7,627 nucleotides of DNA from Candidatus Bathyarchaeota archaeon (GTDB lineage: Archaea; Thermoproteota; Bathyarchaeia; Bathyarchaeales; WAQA01), in the NCBI GenBank assembly GCA_015520475.1, contig WAQA01000215.1, forward strand, positions 1-7,627, in the 5' to 3' direction. A program made the translations under genes and the position numbers. The notes under the pieces are model-generated. The model was not told the origin of the DNA and ran no database searches. It saw only the letters and a list, made by a program, of their open reading frames with translations. Positions 1 through 5,551 of the stretch are shown piece after piece (position 1 is the first letter of the stretch; the number at the start of each line of letters is the position of its first letter).

Positions 1-366
1 AAGATCCTCAAAGAGAACTCTAGAACAAAGTATGTTGAGATAGCTGATGCTGTTGGGTTAAGTGAAGGAGCCGTTAGGAGACGGATCAAAAATCTTGTCA
101 GGAGAGGGGTGATAAGGAGGTTCACGGTGGAGACTACCGTCGAGGTTGAAGGGATCGTGCTTGTTAAGGTTGAGCCTACAGGCGCCTCGGAGATCATATC
201 GCAGATCAGAAGGATTGCTGATAGGGTCTTCGAGACCTCTGGAGATTATGATCTAGCCGCTTTAATACATGCCTTCACAATTGACGAGTTAAACCGTAAA
301 ATCGATGAGATCCGTAAGTTACCTTCAATAATCAACACAAACACTCTAATCAAACTTAAAGATTAA
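1..366 (+). CDS. Lrp/AsnC-family transcriptional regulator (5' end cut by window edge)
   Basis: The frame is open from base 1 to the TAA at 364-366 and gives 121 residues. The family is usually about 140-150 residues, so a short N-terminal piece is missing; the ATG at 109 is internal and would discard the DNA-binding domain. Residues 1-40 form a winged helix-turn-helix: an IADAVGLSEGAVRRRI stretch, then a basic wing with VRRGVIRRFTV. Residues about 50-121 match the RAM (Lrp ligand-binding) domain, with a strand containing GIVLVKVEP, the typical GDYDL turn near 81-85, and a C-terminal TNTLIKLK strand. Proteins of this family bind DNA as dimers or higher oligomers and often sense amino acids. 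The gene converges on the his-tyrosine operon and its stop overlaps the end of tyrA by 11 bases. Control of that operon is plausible but only inferred. I am confident of the family but cannot name its ligand. Confidence 0.9.
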   Translation, partial: KILKENSRTKYVEIADAVGLSEGAVRRRIKNLVRRGVIRRFTVETTVEVEGIVLVKVEPTGASEIISQIRRIADRVFETSGDYDLAALIHAFTIDELNRKIDEIRKLPSIINTNTLIKLKD

Positions 367-1258
367 ACCTTTCCATATCTATGTGCTTATCATCTAGCAG
401 AACCTTTAAGGCTCTATAAACCTTCCTGTAAGCCTCTCTAAGATCATCATGTTTTGAGAGTTTATCTTGAATCTCCCTGTAAAAGTTGATGAACCTCTCC
501 TCTCTCTTCTCAACTATCCATTCTCTCACGATCTTAGACGCTTCAAGGAACCTGTCAAGATACATAGTCGTGTACTTATTATTCATCTGTATGGATGCGT
601 AGAGGGATGGATCCTCACTCATAACGCTCTCGCTTAGAATCATCTGGAAGATGAATGTTGGTCCCCCGAGCTTTTTGAGGAGGCTGAGGCTCTCGCAGCC
701 TATCTCATATGCAAATATTATGTTCAGGAAGTGGGATAACGAGAGTGTTATTGCCATAGCCCTGTCATGCTCTTCAGAGTCTACAATGACGACTTCGGCC
801 CCTGGAAAGAGCTTCCTGGCCAATTCAGCCTCGTATGACTGATCCATTATTGGTATCAAGGCTATCCTCTCCCCCTTAAGCCTCTTCACTCCAGGGCCGA
901 ATAGGGGGTGGATGGAGAGGGGCTTCACGCCATATCCTATAACCCCGCGTAATGCTTGGGTTACATCTGACTTTAGGGAGGCTATCTCAGCGATTACTGA
1001 TCCCCTCCTTAGATGCGGGGTTACCTCCCTCAACACTTCGGGAATAGTCCTTATAGGGGTTGAAATCAACGTTATATCCGCTTCCCTTACGGCTTCAATG
1101 TTGTCCTTGGCAAGCTTAGCTCCTAACGATTCTGTGAAGGCTCTTCCTTCATCGTCAATCTTGATGTCTGACACTATCACGTTGAAGCCTTGCCTCTTGA
1201 AGTGGCGGGAAAGCCATCTTCCCATTCTCCCTAATCCGCCGATAACAGCAACATTCAT
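356..1258 (-). CDS. tyrA: Prephenate dehydrogenase (TyrA)
   Basis: Oxidatively decarboxylates prephenate to 4-hydroxyphenylpyruvate, the committed step to tyrosine, in the cytoplasm. With the start at 1258 the protein has 300 residues. The N-terminal Rossmann fold begins almost at once with GGLGRMG at 7-13, and Asp31 at the end of strand 2 suggests a preference for NAD over NADP. Ser94 (ASLKSD) and His117 (SIHPLFGPG) match the active-site Ser and His of the family. His176 (LSHF) and the DPSLYASIQMNN stretch (216-227) belong to the helical C-terminal domain. There is no ACT domain, so classical tyrosine feedback through ACT is not expected. An upstream in-frame ATG at 1324 would add 22 unconserved-looking residues, overlap aroQ by 38 bases and lack a Shine-Dalgarno. 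The ATG at 1258 has GGAG 11 bases upstream and puts the Rossmann strand at the N-terminus, so I prefer it. The gene follows chorismate mutase and ends the operon. Confidence 0.93.
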   Translation of the reverse strand: MNVAVIGGLGRMGRWLSRHFKRQGFNVIVSDIKIDDEGRAFTESLGAKLAKDNIEAVREADITLISTPIRTIPEVLREVTPHLRRGSVIAEIASLKSDVTQALRGVIGYGVKPLSIHPLFGPGVKRLKGERIALIPIMDQSYEAELARKLFPGAEVVIVDSEEHDRAMAITLSLSHFLNIIFAYEIGCESLSLLKKLGGPTFIFQMILSESVMSEDPSLYASIQMNNKYTTMYLDRFLEASKIVREWIVEKREERFINFYREIQDKLSKHDDLREAYRKVYRALKVLLDDKHIDMERFNL

Positions 1259-1290
1259 GCAGCCATCATCTCCGATACCTCTACAATCAT
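1255..1290 (-). other. 11-codon reading frame bridging aroQ and tyrA (uncertain)
   Basis: In the 28-base gap between aroQ and tyrA an ATG at 1290-1288 overlaps the aroQ TGA as ATGA. Its frame, MIVEVSEMMAA, ends in a TGA at 1257-1255 that overlaps the tyrA ATG, again as ATGA. Ribosomes finishing aroQ could re-initiate here and then again on tyrA, giving unbroken coupling. The peptide resembles nothing I recognise. This may be chance: the stretch is short, and the tyrA start also has its own GGAG at 1273-1270. Confidence 0.2.
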
Positions 1291-1568
1291 GAAGTTGCTG
1301 TCCTCTGAATCCTCTTAGATTCATCCAGCAGAATATCCAGCAGTCTCAATCCGAATTTAGGATCCAATCCTATATGGCGGCACCTCTCAACTATCTTACT
1401 CTTCAGTCTCTCCTCAACATCTAAGTCTTCAATTGGAATTCCCTCTTCAGTCTTTATCTCACCTATCTTCCTTGCGAGGAAGAGTCTTCTGCCGCATAAC
1501 TCTAAAATCTCCAATGTAACCTTCTCAATCTCTTCTCTTAGAATTCTTAGGCTGTCCTTACCATCCAT
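1287..1568 (-). CDS. aroQ: Chorismate mutase, AroQ type
   Basis: Converts chorismate to prephenate, the substrate of the TyrA encoded immediately downstream. The 93-residue, all-helical protein has the size of a stand-alone AroQ domain and aligns without gaps to the E. coli P-protein mutase domain as I recall it. Arg11, Arg28, Lys39, Asp48, Glu52, Ser84 and Gln88 are all present at the same numbers. The exception is Arg51, which is Val here (DLDVEERL), with Arg54 nearby. AroQ domains work as intertwined dimers. No prephenate dehydratase or dehydrogenase is fused to it. The ATG at 1568 is 6 bases past the hisI stop, with TGGAG at 1582-1578 overlapping the end of hisI 9 bases upstream of the start. 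The placement between hisI and tyrA shows that the operon switches from histidine to tyrosine synthesis here. Confidence 0.9.
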   Translation of the reverse strand: MDGKDSLRILREEIEKVTLEILELCGRRLFLARKIGEIKTEEGIPIEDLDVEERLKSKIVERCRHIGLDPKFGLRLLDILLDESKRIQRTATS

Positions 1569-1574
1569 AAATAT

Positions 1575-1904
1575 CTACTCCATCAATCTATTATGGAAGC
1601 ATGTTTCTTCGCCTAGATGGCAGGCTACACCCTTCTGTTTAACGAGGAAGAGCAGCGAGTCCATATCACAATCTACGAGGATATCGATGATCCTCTGAGT
1701 GTTACCTGACGTTTCACCCTTCATCATAACTCTCCCTTTAGATCTCCTATAGTAATGTGCATATCCCGTTTCAACCGTTCTTCTGAGCGCCTCATCATTT
1801 ACAAACGCCAATGTAAGAACCTTCTTTGATTCGTAATCCTGTACAACCACCGGTATGAGGCCGTTCATCTTCTTAAAATCTAAATCCTTAATCTTCAGGT
1901 TCAT
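1575..1904 (-). CDS. hisI: Phosphoribosyl-AMP cyclohydrolase (HisI)
   Basis: Opens the adenine ring of PR-AMP in the third step of histidine synthesis. At 109 residues it is a monofunctional cyclohydrolase with no fused HisE pyrophosphohydrolase domain. The zinc cysteines are Cys79, Cys95 and Cys102, with the same 16 and 7 residue spacing as Cys93, Cys109 and Cys116 of the Methanothermobacter enzyme. The magnesium-binding aspartates are Asp78, Asp80 and Asp82 in DCDMD. The core KGETSGNTQ motif lies at 62-70. The preceding segment, usually SRSR followed by an LW pair, reads RRSKGRVMM here, a modest departure. The ATG at 1904 is the only sensible start, because an in-frame TGA lies two codons upstream. 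A 24-base gap separates it from hisA. No strong Shine-Dalgarno is visible, only GATGAG just upstream. Confidence 0.95.
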   Translation of the reverse strand: MNLKIKDLDFKKMNGLIPVVVQDYESKKVLTLAFVNDEALRRTVETGYAHYYRRSKGRVMMKGETSGNTQRIIDILVDCDMDSLLFLVKQKGVACHLGEETCFHNRLME

Positions 1905-1928
1905 TTCTCATCACTGCCAATTAATCTT

Positions 1929-2663
1929 CTAGGAGGTTTCCATTCTCCGTACCGCGTGGATAGCATCTCTTAATTTGATTCTTCCTTCATATATAGCCTT
2001 TCCAATCACAACGCCGTATACTCCTATCCGGTTAAGTAGGATCAGGTCTTTGATTGAGCCAACCCCACCTGCAACTATCAAGTTAACATCGAAGCTTCCG
2101 GTTAGCTCCCTCAGCACGTTCAAGTCTACACCCTTCATCGTTCCATCCCTCATAATCGATGTTACTAGGAAGTATCTTATACCCATCGAAGAGAATCTTG
2201 AGATGGCCTCATCAATCATTATGTCAGCCATCTCCTTCCATCCCTTAATCATAACCTTTCCCTTCCAGTGATCAACCGCCACCACAACCCTCTCTGGATT
2301 GTACTCTTCTATGAGGAGGCTGATTGACCCTGGAGATTTGAATGCGAGGGATCCCAGGATCACCCTGTCCACGCCTATATCTAAGTATCTTCTAGCAGCA
2401 TCTAGGCTTCTTATTCCCCCTCCAACCTGGAGTGGAACGGTTGATCCCTTCACGATCCTCTCTATAACTTCAAAGTTGCTTCCAAATCCGAGGGCTGCAT
2501 CCAAATCTATTATGTGTAGGTATCGCGCCCCATTAGATATCCATCTCCTAGCCACCGATAATGGATCTCCGAGATGTTCATAGCTCTTATATTTGGATGG
2601 ATCTCCCCTTACAAGCCTGACAACCTTCCCCCTCATAATATCTACTGCTGGAATTATCTCCAT
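1929..2663 (-). CDS. hisA: ProFAR isomerase (HisA)
   Basis: Phosphoribosylformimino-5-aminoimidazole carboxamide ribotide isomerase, which catalyses the Amadori rearrangement that yields PRFAR for HisF/HisH. The 244-residue protein has the usual length for this TIM barrel. It starts IIPAVDIMRGKVVRLVRGD, with catalytic Asp8 and the ring of phosphate- and substrate-binding residues. The second catalytic aspartate is Asp131 in VAVDHWKGKV, followed by the family GW at 141-142. The two phosphate-binding half-barrel signatures are GGGIRS (81-86) and AGGVGS (198-203), and TSIMRDGTMKG spans 168-178. The related enzyme HisF is excluded because the N-terminal and GW motifs are of HisA type. The start ATG lies 2 bases after the hisB stop, so translation is probably coupled. 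A TrpF side activity cannot be judged from sequence. Confidence 0.96.
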   Translation of the reverse strand: MEIIPAVDIMRGKVVRLVRGDPSKYKSYEHLGDPLSVARRWISNGARYLHIIDLDAALGFGSNFEVIERIVKGSTVPLQVGGGIRSLDAARRYLDIGVDRVILGSLAFKSPGSISLLIEEYNPERVVVAVDHWKGKVMIKGWKEMADIMIDEAISRFSSMGIRYFLVTSIMRDGTMKGVDLNVLRELTGSFDVNLIVAGGVGSIKDLILLNRIGVYGVVIGKAIYEGRIKLRDAIHAVRRMETS

Positions 2664-2665
2664 GG

Positions 2666-3241
2666 CTAGATCATTCCCTTAGAGCTCGGCGGCCCCTTCC
2701 TTCTAGGATCTATGGAGACCGCTCTTCTAAGAGATAATGCTAGAGCCTTGAAGGCTGCCTCAACCTTGTGGTGATCATTCTCTCCATACTGAACCCATAC
2801 GTGGATGTTAGCCTTTAATGATGATGCTAGAGACTTTAGGAAGTGGTAGATGTCTTCCTTGGCAGCGTCCTCGATACTGTCTCCTTCAATCTTCAGATCT
2901 ATCTTTGCCCATGGTCTCTTCGCTAGGTCTACGGCTGCAAGGGCCAATGAGCAGTCCATAGGTACTATTGCATAGCCGAACCTGAAGATTTCATCTGTGT
3001 TGGAGAGGGCTCTTCTCAACGCTTCACCTAAGCAGATAGCTACGTCTTCGGATATGTGATGTTTCAGGTCTCCTCTCGCTTTAACCTCTATGTCGATCAT
3101 ACTATGTGTTGCGAGGGACGTTACCATATGATCTATAAATGCAAATCCGGTTTTGATGTCTGCTCTTCCTTCCCCGTCAAGGTTAACTTTTACATGTATC
3201 TCCGTCTCTCTTGTCTTCCTAAATACTTCAGCTCTTCTCAT
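2666..3241 (-). CDS. hisB: Imidazoleglycerol-phosphate dehydratase (HisB)
   Basis: Removes water from imidazoleglycerol phosphate to give imidazole-acetol phosphate, the substrate of HisC. The 191-residue protein is the monofunctional dehydratase with no fused phosphatase. Manganese ligands expected from plant and bacterial structures are visible: Glu12, His38, His61, His62, Glu65, His133, His157, His158 and Glu161. Phosphate contacts Arg87, Arg109, Lys165, Ser187 and Lys188 are present. Two departures stand out. The loop before the first HH pair is about three residues shorter (GDLKHHISED rather than the bacterial GD-DDHHTVED form), and the common PMDE motif reads PMDC at 94-97. The start ATG overlaps the HAD gene stop as ATGA, with GGGAG 8 bases upstream. 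The phosphatase missing from this HisB is probably supplied by that upstream HAD protein. Confidence 0.95.
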   Translation of the reverse strand: MRRAEVFRKTRETEIHVKVNLDGEGRADIKTGFAFIDHMVTSLATHSMIDIEVKARGDLKHHISEDVAICLGEALRRALSNTDEIFRFGYAIVPMDCSLALAAVDLAKRPWAKIDLKIEGDSIEDAAKEDIYHFLKSLASSLKANIHVWVQYGENDHHKVEAAFKALALSLRRAVSIDPRRKGPPSSKGMI

Positions 3242-4446
3242 ATCTCCTTCTCCCTGAATATTCTGAGTATGTATGGGATTGTGTTGACTGTTGGCGCTAT
3301 AACGTCCACTCCAGCTTCTAGGAAGGCCTTCAAGGTCTCTTCCTGTGGACTGGAGTATCGGTATACGCCGACAAATATGTATCTTGGATCTTCCTTTTCA
3401 GCGTTTTTAACTGTTAAGGCGTCCTCCATGGAGTCGCCTACATAAACGGCTCTTCTGAATGGCTCCAGTTTCTCAGCCGTCTTCAGTAGAGAGAATGGAT
3501 TCGGCTTTTTCAGGTTTACCTCTCCATCTTCTCTGGAGAGTCTGTCCTCCATCGATTCAATATCATCTGAGAAGATGTATCCTTTAAAGTAGCACATTAA
3601 ATCATCCAGTATGTACTCTGCAGATTTGAATCTGCTTCCTGAGGCTATTCCGAACCTTCTCTCCATAAACATCATGGATAGGCGATCCAGCGTTTCAGCC
3701 ATTATTATAACCTTTCCATTCTCTATCAGTCCAGGTCCATAATAGTATCTAGGTTTTAACTTGTATGTTTCATTGTAGAGGTTTGAGCCGCAGAAGAACT
3801 CTTCAAAGACTGTTGGTACAATGCTTCTTCCAACCCTGCATGGATGGTAGAGGAGACCTCTTAAATCGTTAAAACTTTCCTTTAAGATGTTTTCATAGTT
3901 GTTGAGTAGGAGTTCCTCCACACGTGGGACTCCTCTCTCGTCAAGTTCTGATGTGAACCTCTCCAGATCCACCATCAATCTCTTAAGCAATCCATCATCT
4001 AATGTCCGGTGAACTCTACCTCTCATCCCTTTCCTTATCAGATTAAACCTTTCGAATTTATCTTTTACATGGCTTGTCTCTTCTATCTGGGATTTGATGT
4101 CTCTCTGCATCTTCTCTGGAAGGTTGAAGAGGATGAACATTATTATGCTGTAGCATGAGTCCCAGTCGCTGTTGAATCCTCCGCTCCTTCTGAAATTGAA
4201 GATTATATCCTCTGTGATTATTCTTTCAGGGAAGAAACTTCCTGTTAATCCTTCAAGTATGTATGTGGCGGTCTTTGATATTGCCCTGTTATATGAACCT
4301 CTTATATCTATTAGGACTCCGTCGCAGTCGAAGATTGCTGCATCTACATCCTTGAGATCCTCTGTTATATCTCTCTTTATGTATATGCTTCCCTCTTCAC
4401 ATTCAAGTCTTATATAATCCTCTAGTCTATTATTCATTGAGGACAT
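3238..4446 (-). CDS. HAD-superfamily phosphatase, candidate histidinol-phosphatase
   Basis: All four HAD motifs are visible in this 402-residue protein. Motif I is FDCDGV, with nucleophile Asp40 and acid/base Asp42. Motif II is ASGS with Ser269, motif III is KKP with Lys314, and motif IV is GDSMED at 337-342 with Asp338 and Asp342. About 215 residues lie between motifs I and II, an unusually large cap of predicted helices containing a GGFNSDWD segment at 89-96. It recalls the archaeal/cyanobacterial HAD subfamily IA group of TIGR01548, from memory and not searched. It lacks the zinc-binding cysteine cluster expected of the HisB-N type phosphatase. Its position between hisC and hisB, with overlaps on both sides, makes histidinol-phosphate hydrolysis the best guess, but this is inference; a housekeeping phosphatase is possible. 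The ATG at 4446 has GGAG 7 bases upstream; a second ATG at 4437 would also work. Confidence 0.8.
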   Translation of the reverse strand: MSSMNNRLEDYIRLECEEGSIYIKRDITEDLKDVDAAIFDCDGVLIDIRGSYNRAISKTATYILEGLTGSFFPERIITEDIIFNFRRSGGFNSDWDSCYSIIMFILFNLPEKMQRDIKSQIEETSHVKDKFERFNLIRKGMRGRVHRTLDDGLLKRLMVDLERFTSELDERGVPRVEELLLNNYENILKESFNDLRGLLYHPCRVGRSIVPTVFEEFFCGSNLYNETYKLKPRYYYGPGLIENGKVIIMAETLDRLSMMFMERRFGIASGSRFKSAEYILDDLMCYFKGYIFSDDIESMEDRLSREDGEVNLKKPNPFSLLKTAEKLEPFRRAVYVGDSMEDALTVKNAEKEDPRYIFVGVYRYSSPQEETLKAFLEAGVDVIAPTVNTIPYILRIFREKEI

Positions 4447-5551
4447 TCTCCATCTCCATTATTAGCCTGTCCATCATCTCTTCAGGTGGAACCGTTACTC
4501 TGAGGCAGTTCTCAAAATGTAATACTCTCCCAATATTCCTGATGATCACCCCTCTCTTCAGGAGGGACTCGTAGATGAGCTTCGAGTCCCTCTCAGCCCT
4601 TATAAGGACAAAGTTTGTCTGTGAATCGAAGGCTTCAATCCCCTCGAGATCGTTAAGTCTCTTGATCATCTTCTCTCTTGCCCTTCTCAGTTCAGCTATC
4701 GCATTCTCCACAACATCTATCCTCTCTAATATCTTTCTTCCAGTCTTTAGGGCTGTTAGGGTTACACTGTATGGCATCTGTAGCCGTTCGGAGAGTACAG
4801 AGGTTATCTCCTCATTCGATATGGCGTATCCAAGTCTCAAGCCGGCTAGGCCGAAAGCCTTTGAGAATGTTCTTAAAACTATTAGATTCTCACTTCTTCC
4901 TGTTAGGTCTATGATTGATCCATTTGAGAATTCAACGTATGCTTCGTCGACGACGACTACGCCGTTGAATTCCTCGATTAGGGCGGCGACATCCTCTCTC
5001 CTGAACTGGTTTGCTGTAGGATTGTTTGGGGAGCATAGGAATAGAAGTTTAGCTCCGTCACCTGCAGAATCAAGTATCCTCTCAACGTTAAGTGAGAAGT
5101 CCTCATTTAATGGTGTCTTGATTAGTTGTGCTCCTTGAATCATGACGCATCTACCGTACATCGAGAATGTTGGATCTATCGTTATGGCCATGTCTCCATC
5201 CTTCAGGAACGCTCTTGAGATTAAATCTATGAGTTGATCGCTTCCTGTACCTACCATTATCCGGTTGGACGGCACCTTCAAGTGTCGTGCTAAGGCCCCT
5301 ATAAGTTCCTGCTTCTCCCCCCTCGGATATATCCTCGGATCCATCTCTTCAACGGCTTCTAGAATAATCTTCTTCAGGAAATCCTCTGGTATGAAGAGGT
5401 TCTCGTTTGAGTTCAGCTTTAAAATCTTCTCCTTCTCGATTCTAAGCCTTCTAGATAAATCCTCAACCGTCTCCCCTACATCGTATATGCCTAGCCTACA
5501 TGCTTCTTTGAGGGTATCCTTAAGCCATCCTCTACTCTTAATCTTCACCAT
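4430..5551 (-). CDS. hisC: Histidinol-phosphate aminotransferase (HisC)
   Basis: PLP enzyme that transfers an amino group from glutamate to imidazole-acetol phosphate. With the start at 5551 the protein has 373 residues, typical of HisC. Visible fold-type I features are SNEN near 48-51, GTGSDQ (101-106), Tyr132, Asn176 in SPNNPT, Asp202 and Tyr205 in VDEAY, the Schiff-base Lys231 in TFSKAFGLAGLRLGY with Arg239, and the substrate-carboxylate Arg351. A longer frame begins at a TTG at 5596 but has no clear ribosome site and would overlap hisD by 59 bases. The ATG at 5551 has TGAGGG 8 bases upstream and overlaps hisD by only 14 bases, so I chose it. Because tyrA is in the same operon, this enzyme may also transaminate 4-hydroxyphenylpyruvate, as HisC of Bacillus subtilis does; that is inference. 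Confidence 0.94.
   Translation of the reverse strand: MVKIKSRGWLKDTLKEACRLGIYDVGETVEDLSRRLRIEKEKILKLNSNENLFIPEDFLKKIILEAVEEMDPRIYPRGEKQELIGALARHLKVPSNRIMVGTGSDQLIDLISRAFLKDGDMAITIDPTFSMYGRCVMIQGAQLIKTPLNEDFSLNVERILDSAGDGAKLLFLCSPNNPTANQFRREDVAALIEEFNGVVVVDEAYVEFSNGSIIDLTGRSENLIVLRTFSKAFGLAGLRLGYAISNEEITSVLSERLQMPYSVTLTALKTGRKILERIDVVENAIAELRRAREKMIKRLNDLEGIEAFDSQTNFVLIRAERDSKLIYESLLKRGVIIRNIGRVLHFENCLRVTVPPEEMMDRLIMEMENVLNE

Noticed and set aside
340..400. Possible terminator between the convergent Lrp gene and tyrA
   Set aside because: The two stops overlap, and neither strand shows a clear run of T residues or a stable hairpin just past the stop.
1259..1324. tyrA start at the upstream ATG at 1324
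   Set aside because: The added 22 residues look unconserved, overlap aroQ in another frame, and no Shine-Dalgarno precedes that ATG. The Rossmann strand begins right after the ATG at 1258.
1905..1928. Possible internal promoter or small gene in the hisA-hisI gap
   Set aside because: Only 24 bases, with no TATA-like box at a useful distance and no meaningful reading frame.
3056..3445. 129-codon open frame on the plus strand across the HAD/hisB junction
   Set aside because: Antisense to two well-supported genes, and its composition is that of a reverse-strand shadow.
4575..5138. 187-codon open frame on the plus strand, opposite hisC
   Set aside because: Antisense to a clearly coding hisC, serine-rich low-quality translation, no recognisable domain and no ribosome site. 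It is a shadow of the minus-strand gene.
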